Shown here in pieces: positions 55,303-61,881 of a stretch of 64,000 bases of DNA. Within the stretch, counting starts at the first letter, position 1. Each line of letters begins with the position of its first letter. Both the position numbers and the translations under genes were made by a program. The notes beneath the pieces are model-generated. The model was not told where the DNA came from and searched no databases. It worked only from the letters and a program-made list of their open reading frames with translations. The stretch comes from JAFAHS01 sp046728175 (GTDB lineage Bacteria > Desulfobacterota > Binatia > Binatales > Binataceae). The DNA is taken from contig JBKPEA010000013.1 of NCBI GenBank assembly GCA_046728175.1, positions 1 through 64,000 of the forward strand, in the 5' to 3' direction.

Positions 55303-56124
55303 ATGGCGGTCATCGCGATAAGCCAACAAGTTGGAAGCCGCGGCATCGAGTTGGGACGCCTGACAGCGGATCAGCTCGGATGGCGCTTCAAAACCGGACA
55401 GGAGCTGATTGCGGAGGCGGCGCGCCGCTTCGGCGTGAGCGAAGACCAGCTGCTGGTGTTCGATCTGCGCACGCCCCACTTCTGGGAGCGGCTGCGCAGC
55501 GAGAGCCATCGCTACCTCGCCTACATCCGCGCCGTCCTGCTCAAGGAACTCGCGCACGATTCGATCGTGGTCGCCGGGCGCACGCTCGCTCATCAGACTC
55601 CGCCGGTTCGCTGTGCGCTGCGGGTCCGCGTGGTCAGCCCGATTGCGGAGCGAATCAAGTGTACCGAGCAGGAAGAACGGCTCTCAGCGGCCAGCGCGGA
55701 AAAGCACGTGCGGGAGATCGATCGCGAAACCAAAGCCCGCAGCCAGAGCTTGTCAGGCATCGATATCGACGACCCTACGCTCTATGACTTGATCGTGAAT
55801 TCTTCCGCGCAGCCGCTCGACGCGATCGCGCGACTGCTGGCCAATGCCGCGGGCGAGATCAACGCGACGGCCGACGCTGCGGCGCGCTCGGCCCTGCGCG
55901 ATGCGGCCATCGCCGCCGAGGTTCAGGCCGCGCTGTTGGCACATCCGAAGATTCGCGACGCACAGATCTCGGTGGCGTGCCGCGCCGGAACCGTATCGCT
56001 CAGCGGCCCCGGGCTGGTTGCGCCCTGGGACGAACTCGTCTGCGGCGTGGCCCGTACGATCGATGGGGTAACCGCGGTAGAAGTAGGTGCCGAACAACCT
56101 CCCATGCCATACCCCACCGCGTGA
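55303..56124 (+). CDS. Cytidylate-kinase-like protein with C-terminal BON domain
   Basis: A 273-residue protein in two parts. Residues 1-190 match the cytidylate kinase-like family: a P-loop-type start (ISQQVGSRGIELGRLTADQL), then AHDSIVVAGRTLAHQ near 85 and KARSQSLSGIDIDDPTLYDL near 147, which resembles the lid/base-binding part. Residues about 208-262 match a BON domain (AEVQAALLAHPKIRDAQISV and GTVSLSGPGL). GGAGAG precedes ATG 55303. The reaction (transfer of phosphate to a nucleotide or other group) is unknown for this subfamily, and the pairing with BON is unusual. Confidence 0.78.
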   Translation: MAVIAISQQVGSRGIELGRLTADQLGWRFKTGQELIAEAARRFGVSEDQLLVFDLRTPHFWERLRSESHRYLAYIRAVLLKELAHDSIVVAGRTLAHQTPPVRCALRVRVVSPIAERIKCTEQEERLSAASAEKHVREIDRETKARSQSLSGIDIDDPTLYDLIVNSSAQPLDAIARLLANAAGEINATADAAARSALRDAAIAAEVQAALLAHPKIRDAQISVACRAGTVSLSGPGLVAPWDELVCGVARTIDGVTAVEVGAEQPPMPYPTA

Positions 56125-56201
56125 GCGGCGCCGAGCTTCTGCACGGACCCCAACCTCCAAACCGGGGCTGCGACTCGCCACCACTCGCGCTTCGAACCCC
56201 G

Positions 56202-56669
56202 ATGCGCTCGCTGATTACCTTTATCGCCACCGGCGCCTATAGCGGGTTTTCGCCAATCGCACCCGGTACGGCGGGTTCGCTGGTAGGCGTGCTCGTCGTG
56301 TGGCTGGCCTTCGGACCGCTGTGGAGCCATTCGCAGCCGCTCGGGCTGGTAATCTTCGTGGCCGCTTTTGCGATCTCGTGCTGGATCGCCGGACGCGCCG
56401 AAGTGATTTTCAAGGAACAAGACAGTTCCAAAATCGTGATCGACGAAGTCCTCGGAATGGCTGCAACCATGTATGGTAATCCGCTCACGATGCCGTGGAT
56501 GCTGGCGGGCTTCGTGTTGTTTCGCGTCTTTGACGTGATGAAACCGTTCCCGGCCGGCTGGATCGACCGCCGGATGGAAGGCGGCACCGGCGTGATGCTG
56601 GATGACCTGGTATCCGCGATCTATGCAAACATACTGCTGCAGGTCGCGGGTCGCGTGCTGGCGCGCTAG
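56202..56669 (+). CDS. pgpA: Phosphatidylglycerophosphatase A
   Basis: A 155-residue integral membrane enzyme dephosphorylating phosphatidylglycerol phosphate in phosphatidylglycerol synthesis. The family motif TGAYSGFSPIAPGTAGSL is at residues 9-26, IVIDEVLGM near 89, and FRVFDVMKPFPAGWIDRR near 118-135, with four hydrophobic helices. ATG 56202 is chosen because it gives the conserved N terminus; the open frame to the left overlaps the preceding gene. It follows the BON-fusion gene by 77 bases, and cinA lies 193 bases downstream, a frequent bacterial pairing. Confidence 0.92.
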   Translation: MRSLITFIATGAYSGFSPIAPGTAGSLVGVLVVWLAFGPLWSHSQPLGLVIFVAAFAISCWIAGRAEVIFKEQDSSKIVIDEVLGMAATMYGNPLTMPWMLAGFVLFRVFDVMKPFPAGWIDRRMEGGTGVMLDDLVSAIYANILLQVAGRVLAR

Positions 56670-56862
56670 GGGCGTCGCGTCTACATTCCGGTCCGCCCTC
56701 GGGAAAAAAGGGGACCCTTCTGGCGCCACCAGGCAATCCGACTGACAGCCAGCGTTGCCCGTAAGACGCCGCGGTGGCGCGGAATGACCAGGGGCCTTTG
56801 CATGAACATACGCCCTACGCTACTCAACGAACCCAGAAACCCGCTGTGGTGAGGAGTTATCG

Positions 56863-58146
56863 ATGATCGAACGGGCCGCAATTCTCTCGACCGGCGACGA
56901 AATCATGACCGGCAAGGTCGTCGACACCAATTCCAACTATTTGGCCGACAAGCTGGTAGAAAATGGCGTTGACCTGGTGGCGGTGCTCACGACGGGCGAT
57001 GTCCCCGATCGCCTGGAATGGGCCTGGCGGACCGCAATCGCGATGAGCGACCTGGTTATTTCCACCGGCGGAATCGGTCCAACCGTGGACGACCTCACCA
57101 CCGAGACCGTCGCCCGCATCGCGGGCGTCAAACTGGTGCGCGACCAGGCTTCGGTCGATCACATGAAGCGGCTGTTCGCTACCATCAACCGTGTGATGCC
57201 CGAGAACAATCTCAAGCAGGCCGATTTTCCCGACGGTGCCGAGATAATCCCGAACCCCCTCGGCACTGCGCCCGGGTTTCGGCTGCCCATTACCCTCGCC
57301 CGCCACACCTCCCAGCTCATCGTGCTGCCGGGTGTGCCGCGCGAGATGAAGCCGATGATGGAGAACTGGGTCATACCGTGGATTCAGAAAAATCGCGGCA
57401 CCGACAAGGTCATCGCCATGCGAATTTTCCAGACCTTCGGGATGAGCGAGTCGGCACTCGATCAAGCGGTCGCGGGCCTGATCAAGACCGACGAGGCGCG
57501 GGTCGGCCTGCGCGCGAGCTTTCCGCAAATCTCGCTGCGCCTGACCGTGGAGGGCAAGCCCGGAGAGGCCGAGCGCAAGCTCGAGGAGCTGGCGCAGCGG
57601 GTACGCGACAAGATTTCGGAATTCGTGTTCGCCGAGGGCGAGATCACTATGGAGGAAGTAGTCGGGCGGCTGCTGATGGAACGGAAAATCAAGCTCGCGG
57701 TTGCGGAGTCGTGCACCGGCGGTCTGATCGGTCATCGACTCACCAACGTTCCGGGTAGCTCGAACTATCTAATCGGCGATCTGGTGACCTACTCCAACGA
57801 GATGAAGACTGACCTGCTCGGGGTGTCGGAGAACACCCTGCGGACGGTGGGCGCGGTGAGCGAGGAGTGCGTGCGCGAGATGGCGGCCGGTGCGCGCAGG
57901 CGCACCGGCGCCGAGGTCGCAATCGCGACCTCTGGAGTGGCAGGCCCTGATGGCGGCACACCGGACAAGCCGGTTGGTACGGTCTGTCTCGGGCTCGACT
58001 CCGAGCGCGGACAGATCTCCCGCCGCTACCAGTTCCGGGGCACCCGCGACTGGATAAAGCTGCTGACCTCGCAGGTCGCTCTGGACTGGATCCGCCGCTA
58101 CGCCCTGGATCTGCAAATCGCGGAATCCGCACTGTTCCGAAGATGA
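56863..58146 (+). CDS. cinA: CinA-like nicotinamide-nucleotide amidase/MoCF protein
   Basis: A 427-residue two-domain protein. The N-terminal molybdopterin-binding-like domain (MoCF) has LSTGDEIMTGKVVDTNSNYL and STGGIGPTVDDLTTE near residue 66, usually an ADP-ribose pyrophosphatase activity. The C-terminal CinA domain carries VAESCTGGLIGHRLTNVPGS near 283-302 and ATSGVAGPDGG near 357, the NMN amidase part. Together they hydrolyse nicotinamide-nucleotide damage or recycling intermediates. It begins at ATG 56863 after GAGGAG (8 bases upstream). Neighbours on the same strand: pgpA. Confidence 0.95.
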   Translation: MIERAAILSTGDEIMTGKVVDTNSNYLADKLVENGVDLVAVLTTGDVPDRLEWAWRTAIAMSDLVISTGGIGPTVDDLTTETVARIAGVKLVRDQASVDHMKRLFATINRVMPENNLKQADFPDGAEIIPNPLGTAPGFRLPITLARHTSQLIVLPGVPREMKPMMENWVIPWIQKNRGTDKVIAMRIFQTFGMSESALDQAVAGLIKTDEARVGLRASFPQISLRLTVEGKPGEAERKLEELAQRVRDKISEFVFAEGEITMEEVVGRLLMERKIKLAVAESCTGGLIGHRLTNVPGSSNYLIGDLVTYSNEMKTDLLGVSENTLRTVGAVSEECVREMAAGARRRTGAEVAIATSGVAGPDGGTPDKPVGTVCLGLDSERGQISRRYQFRGTRDWIKLLTSQVALDWIRRYALDLQIAESALFRR

Positions 58147-58152
58147 TCTAGT

Positions 58153-58206
58153 CGCCCGCCTTAGGCCCGGGCACGGGAGCGCATCGAGCAAAAATTGAGG
58201 CGGGCG
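58153..58206. repeat. Inverted repeat between convergent genes
   Basis: Perfect 9-bp GC-rich arms CGCCCGCCT (58153-58161) and AGGCGGGCG (58198-58206) enclose 36 bases between the convergent ends of cinA (stop 58146) and the XRE-cupin gene (stop 58241). A shared 3' end hairpin for both transcripts is possible. No T-run on either side. Confidence 0.4.
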
Positions 58207-58240
58207 GGCTTAGGGAGAGCGGGGGTAATCAGCGGATTTC

Positions 58241-58819
58241 TCAACTTGAAGACCGCACCAACATAACCACGTACACGCACGCCCTCTTGTCACGGTTTTC
58301 GAAGGTGCAGTCGCTGGGCGGCCCGAGCGTCAGGTGGTCCCCACGCCGCAACAGGTGCTCGACCGCGCCTTCCGTGAAGTGCAGAGTGCCCCGCAACATC
58401 CAGATTTGCTGCTCGAGGAACGCAAACGCTTCCTTCGGAAATGCGACCCGCGCACCAGACGGCAGGGTGACCTCCGTCACTTCGGTTCGCCCCGCGCCCG
58501 GCGGGCAGATCGCCCGGCGCAAATAGCCGGTTGCAGGATCCCTCCATAGCGACTGATCGCCACGGCGGGTCAAGCGCTGGGGGCTAGCTGGGTCCGCGAG
58601 CAGACTCGACATCGTAGTCCCGAACGCGCCGGCCAACCGCCCCAACAGACTTGCGGTTGGACTGGCCTCGCCGCGTTCGACCTTGCTGATCATGCTCCTG
58701 GAAACCGCGGCGCGTCGTGCCAACTCGGACAGCGGCCACCCCCGCAGTTCCCGTTCACGATGCAATCGTCGCGCTAGACTTCTGGTGGCTTCGTCCATTA
58801 TAGTATCGATTTCATCCAT
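58241..58819 (-). CDS. XRE-cupin transcriptional regulator
   Basis: A 192-residue regulator: an N-terminal HTH (about 14-70: REL-RGWPLSELARRAAVSRS, ISKVERGEASPTASLLGRL) and a C-terminal cupin (about 110-185: VTLPSGARVAFP, WMLRGTLHFTEGAVEHLLRRGD). Such proteins sense a small ligand in the cupin and control adjacent metabolic genes. The divergent GNAT gene starts only 20 bases away, so it is the probable target. There are two possible starts, ATG 58819 and ATG 58798, inside the direct repeats described separately. Confidence 0.88.
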   Translation of the reverse strand: MDEIDTIMDEATRSLARRLHRERELRGWPLSELARRAAVSRSMISKVERGEASPTASLLGRLAGAFGTTMSSLLADPASPQRLTRRGDQSLWRDPATGYLRRAICPPGAGRTEVTEVTLPSGARVAFPKEAFAFLEQQIWMLRGTLHFTEGAVEHLLRRGDHLTLGPPSDCTFENRDKRACVYVVMLVRSSS

Positions 58820-58823
58820 TATA
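58790..58823. promoter_or_regulatory. Direct repeat operator candidate between XRE-cupin and GNAT genes
   Basis: Two 13-bp copies, TTCGTCCATTATA (58790-58802) and TTCATCCATTATA (58811-58823), differ at one base and lie 21 bp apart start to start, two helical turns. They cover the start region of the XRE gene and precede the GNAT gene by 17 bases. The spacing suits a dimeric regulator binding one face of DNA, controlling both genes. Confidence 0.5.
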
Positions 58824-58839
58824 ATAAACGAGGCAAAAA

Positions 58840-59346
58840 ATGGAAGTACGCGATGCCGGCGTCGATGACCTGCCGGGAATCCTCGACATCTTCAATGAGG
58901 TAATCGCAACCTCGACCGCGGTGTGGTTTGACTCCCTCGACGACCTCCAGGGACGCCGTCGCTGGTTTGAAGCGCGCCAGGTGCGCGGATTTCCAATCTT
59001 GGTCGCGGTCGAGGATGGCAGCGTGCTCGGCTATTCCACTTTCGGCGACTTCCGCGCCTGGCACGGATATCGTCACACCGTCGAGCATTCCGTCTACGTG
59101 AGAGCCGATCGCCGTCGTACCGGGATTGGCCGGATTCTGCTCTGCGCACTGATCGAACGAGCCACAGCATCACGGGCACACGCGATGGTGGGTGCGATCG
59201 AAGCCCTAAACCACGCCTCGCTCGCTTTGCACATGGGTCTGGGTTTCAAAGAGGTAGCCAGAATGCCCGAGGTAGGATGCAAATTCGGCCGTTGGCTCGA
59301 CCTGGTCTTCGTCCAGCGCTTGCTCGATTCACGCAGGACACCGTAG
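58840..59346 (+). CDS. GNAT-family N-acetyltransferase (PAT-like)
   Basis: A 168-residue GNAT acetyltransferase of the phosphinothricin/methionine-sulfoximine type. The beginning EVRDAGVDDLPGILDIFNE, the segment EHSVYVRADRRRTGIGRILL (the acetyl-CoA binding Arg/Gly loop) and IEALNHASLALHMGLGF are characteristic. It acetylates a small amine or amino-acid analogue; substrate unknown. It starts with a good GAGG ribosome-binding site 7 bases upstream and sits divergently beside the XRE-cupin gene, 20 bases away, which likely controls it. Confidence 0.9.
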   Translation: MEVRDAGVDDLPGILDIFNEVIATSTAVWFDSLDDLQGRRRWFEARQVRGFPILVAVEDGSVLGYSTFGDFRAWHGYRHTVEHSVYVRADRRRTGIGRILLCALIERATASRAHAMVGAIEALNHASLALHMGLGFKEVARMPEVGCKFGRWLDLVFVQRLLDSRRTP

Positions 59347-59434
59347 ACAAGTGAGCCGCTGCCAAAGGCTCGGAGGTTTTGCCATGTAGGATCGTCGCGC
59401 AGGGCGCGACGCGGGGGCGGCTCGTAACCGGCCC

Positions 59435-59896
59435 CTACTCAGTCCACTCTGTTTGGGGGCGTGGATTTTGCGCCGGCAAGTCATCACGCGGCGCGAAGAC
59501 TTTACTTTGTTGCGGGACCGCTTCCGACGACTCCTGACCCGGCTCGGAAGTGAGCGGACCCCCTACCACCAGGGCCCCCTCCACGATCAGCGGGCCCTTC
59601 ACCGTGAGCGGTCCGCCGACGGCCAGCGAGGTCGCAAAAGCCTGGCCCGCCGGACCAGGCGGCTCGCCCTTGGGGAGTATAGTCCTGACGGGACCCCCGA
59701 CTCTTAGCCCACGCGCCTGCACGGGTCCATGAATGGTTGCCGGACCGCCGACGTGCAAGTCGCCTTGCACGCGCAGCGGACCGTCCACGGCCAGAGGGCC
59801 ACCGATGGTCGCGCCGTTCCCCGGCGCCGCGACGTTTACACTGATACACGCCGACAAGGCCAGGCAGCACCCTACCACTATCGCCGCTCGCTTCAC
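59435..59896 (-). CDS. Predicted lipoprotein with GPLxVx hexapeptide repeats
   Basis: A 153-residue protein of no family that I recognise. The N terminus is a lipoprotein signal (KRAAIVVGCCLALSAC, lipobox LSAC). Two blocks of six-residue repeats follow (about 30-70 and 93-115): GPLAVD, GPLRVQ, GDLHVG, GPATIH, GPVQAR, and GPLTVK, GPLIVE, GALVVG. Repeats of this type form narrow left- or right-handed beta-helices, as in bactofilins. The C-terminal ~35 residues are Gln/Pro-rich. It is paralogous to the product at 60119-60544, with near-identical block order. GTG start at 59896, 18 bases after a 53-codon ORF. Structural or scaffold role inferred. Confidence 0.65.
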   Translation of the reverse strand: MKRAAIVVGCCLALSACISVNVAAPGNGATIGGPLAVDGPLRVQGDLHVGGPATIHGPVQARGLRVGGPVRTILPKGEPPGPAGQAFATSLAVGGPLTVKGPLIVEGALVVGGPLTSEPGQESSEAVPQQSKVFAPRDDLPAQNPRPQTEWTE

Positions 59897-59914
59897 GATC
59901 GCACGTTTCCCGTT

Positions 59915-60076
59915 TCAGCGCACTCGCGGGTAACTGATGACATTGCCGTCGCTACCCGAGATCGTGAGGGTTCCGGGCGCGGGAGCGCACCGGATTGGAC
60001 TTAGGCTGTTGTGTCCGTGCACAGCACCACGATCCCCCAGCACTGACACGGCTATCAGCGGGTCCTGCCGGTGCAT
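59915..60076 (-). CDS. Candidate small protein (53 residues)
   Basis: An ATG-initiated ORF of 54 codons (MHRQDPLIAVSVLGDRGAVH at the start, LTISGSDGNVISYPRVR at the end) in the 222-base gap between the two hexapeptide-repeat genes. GGGAG lies 8 bases before the ATG. The gaps of 42 bases upstream and 18 downstream fit a continuous operon. Gly-rich, alternating Val/Ile pattern suggests beta structure, and, like its upstream neighbour, it begins MHR. It could also be a decayed copy of a repeat gene. No signal peptide; no family recognised. Confidence 0.4.
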   Translation of the reverse strand: MHRQDPLIAVSVLGDRGAVHGHNSLSPIRCAPAPGTLTISGSDGNVISYPRVR

Positions 60077-60118
60077 TGTTCCGGCTCCCTGGTTTGGAGC
60101 GAGATCGACTCGCCCGGC

Positions 60119-60544
60119 CTATTGGGCCGGCTCAAAGTTCAGAGGGCCACCGACTACCAGTCGGCCGTCAACCTTCAGCGAACCTTGAACCGTCAACGGT
60201 CCACCAACCGCTAGCGAATGGTCGTAGAACTGTCCTTTAGGGCCCGCCTGCTCGCCGCTCGGCAATGAGGCGTTTCTGGGACCGCCGACGTTGATCCGGC
60301 GCGCTTGTACCTGGCCGTGCACCGTTGCAGGTCCGGCAACGATGAGATTGCCCCGCACCCGCAGCGGACCGTTGACGTCGAGCGGTCCGCCGATGCCCTG
60401 GACGTGCCCAAACCAGCGATGTCTGAAGTCGCCCACGCCGTGTTTGAAGTGCGCCAGCCTCGGAAGCGCGAGCGACAGCAAAGCGCCCAGGGCCAGCACT
60501 CCGCACGCCGTCAGCAATGAGTCAATTGCGTCCCGTCGATGCAT
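60119..60544 (-). CDS. Membrane-anchored GPLxVx hexapeptide-repeat protein
   Basis: A 141-residue paralogue of the lipoprotein encoded at 59435-59896. Instead of a lipobox it has an N-terminal transmembrane anchor (SLLTACGVLALGALLSLALP) preceded by MHRRD. The repeat blocks align one for one with those of the lipoprotein: GPLDVN, GPLRVR, GNLIVA, GPATVH, GQVQAR, then GPLTVQ, GSLKVD, GRLVVG, GPLNFE. Loop lengths between blocks are the same. So the pair would place the same short beta-helix on the inner and outer membrane sides. It follows the PspA-like gene by 34 bases. AGGGGG precedes the ATG. Confidence 0.7.
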   Translation of the reverse strand: MHRRDAIDSLLTACGVLALGALLSLALPRLAHFKHGVGDFRHRWFGHVQGIGGPLDVNGPLRVRGNLIVAGPATVHGQVQARRINVGGPRNASLPSGEQAGPKGQFYDHSLAVGGPLTVQGSLKVDGRLVVGGPLNFEPAQ

Positions 60545-60578
60545 GGTTGTGGCCCCCTCGCGCTACGCCGTTTGCGGA

Positions 60579-61331
60579 TCAGGCTGCTTCGCCATTACCC
60601 GGCTGGGGACGGCCGTTCGCGGCGTCCGCGGCCTGGGTGAAAATATCCAACGGCGCCAGCGGAGGACGGCGACGCCGCTTCAAGTCGGCGAGTTCAGCGG
60701 CCGCCTTGGCCTCTGCGTTGCGGCGGCGAATTTCGTCGAGCTTGACGCCGAGTTCGGAATCGCCCAACTCGCGATTGACGCCCGCCTGCGCGAGCGTGCG
60801 CTGGATCGATTCGCGCACTTCCTCGAGCGCGCGCACGTCCTCGTCGTATGAGAGGCTTTCGAGCGCTTCCTGGATCCTGACCCGTGCCTGGGCGTTCTTG
60901 AGCCGCACCATCATCCGCACTTTTTCGATCTTGAGCTTCTCGATCTCGCCCTTGAACGCGATCAGGTTTTTCTTGGCGTCTTCTGCCTCGCGGGTCAGAT
61001 CTGCGAGCTCTTCGCGTAGCCGCGCGCAGTCCGCTTCCAGCTCATGCTTGCGCTGGAGCAGGATCAGCGCGCACTGATCCTCGTTCATGTCCGCCGCCTG
61101 GCCCGCCTGTTCATCCACCTCCTTCAGCTCGACGGACTTGCCGCGCAGCTCGCGCTCGAGCTTGTTGCGCATATAGATGACACCGGCCGCGGCGTTCTTC
61201 AGTTGATGATAGCGGCGCACGCGATCGGATATCGCGGCTTCATATACCGCCTCGGGATCGCGCGCCTCGTGCGACTTGAGCCAGCGACGCAGTTTGCCCC
61301 CGATCAGGCTAATCATGCGTGAAATAAGCAT
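60579..61331 (-). CDS. PspA/IM30-family coiled-coil protein
   Basis: A 250-residue protein resembling PspA/Vipp1, peripheral membrane proteins that polymerise on damaged membranes. The N-terminal amphipathic helix (MISLIGGKLRRWLKS) is followed by helices characteristic of the family, with long coiled coils (LERELRGKSVELKEVDEQAG and LIAFKGEIEKLKIEKVRMM). ATG 61331 is chosen, with GAGGAG 8-13 bases before it. A C-terminal tail of about 45 residues is Pro/Arg/Ala-rich. It lies in an operon under an NtrC-type regulator, as pspA is in E. coli under sigma-54 and PspF, though I did not find a sigma-54 promoter. Confidence 0.75.
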   Translation of the reverse strand: MLISRMISLIGGKLRRWLKSHEARDPEAVYEAAISDRVRRYHQLKNAAAGVIYMRNKLERELRGKSVELKEVDEQAGQAADMNEDQCALILLQRKHELEADCARLREELADLTREAEDAKKNLIAFKGEIEKLKIEKVRMMVRLKNAQARVRIQEALESLSYDEDVRALEEVRESIQRTLAQAGVNRELGDSELGVKLDEIRRRNAEAKAAAELADLKRRRRPPLAPLDIFTQAADAANGRPQPGNGEAA

Positions 61332-61389
61332 CTTACTTCTCCTCGGCGATGCGCCATCGCTGGGCCGCATCGACAATTCTCAATCGGAT

Positions 61390-61866
61390 TCACAGCCAGC
61401 GCCTCACCCGGGCCTTGTAGTCGAGGTATTGCGACCCGAACAGGCGCTCCATCGCCGCTTCCTCGTTCGGAATCACCAGTTGATCCAGAGCGACGAAAAA
61501 TCCGATCGGCGCCAGCATCATCACGGCCGAGCTGAAGAAGATCGCGAACCCGAGCAGCGCAAGGGTTATTCCCAGATACATCGGATTGCGCGTAAGCGTG
61601 TAGGGCCGCTCCACCACAAATCGCGATGGTTCGCCGTAGGGGTTCTTGGTGGTGTCGCGAGCCTGGAACAGTGCCGCGGCGAAGAAGGATACGCCAATTC
61701 CACCGGCGACCAGCAGGAGGCCCAGCAGCTGATGCGCGGCGACGGCCCCGTGTTCAAACAGCGCGTGCAGGACCAGCGTCCCGGCCAGCAGCACCGCCGC
61801 AAAGAGGGGCGGGTGAATTTTCAAGCCGCCGCGCGATTGAGTCGTCAGATCCGAAGTGTCATTCAT
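61390..61866 (-). CDS. Isoprenylcysteine carboxyl methyltransferase-like membrane protein
   Basis: A 158-residue membrane protein with four or five helices resembling the ICMT/PEMT group. The family signature RNPMYLGITL near residue 93-102 and the C-terminal NEEAAMERLFGSQYLDYKARVRRWL (split over two motifs) bind S-adenosylmethionine. ICMT itself methylates prenylated cysteine; bacterial relatives act on lipids or other substrates and are mostly uncharacterised. It lies between the response regulator and the PspA gene, 15 bases from the former, and is probably part of the same transcription unit. Confidence 0.85.
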   Translation of the reverse strand: MNDTSDLTTQSRGGLKIHPPLFAAVLLAGTLVLHALFEHGAVAAHQLLGLLLVAGGIGVSFFAAALFQARDTTKNPYGEPSRFVVERPYTLTRNPMYLGITLALLGFAIFFSSAVMMLAPIGFFVALDQLVIPNEEAAMERLFGSQYLDYKARVRRWL

Positions 61867-61881
61867 CGCATTTCGCTCCGT

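Noticed and set aside
61332..61389. A sigma-54 promoter directly upstream of the PspA-like gene
   Set aside because: The 58-base gap contains TGGCGC but no matching GC element at the required spacing. The operon may be read from further upstream.
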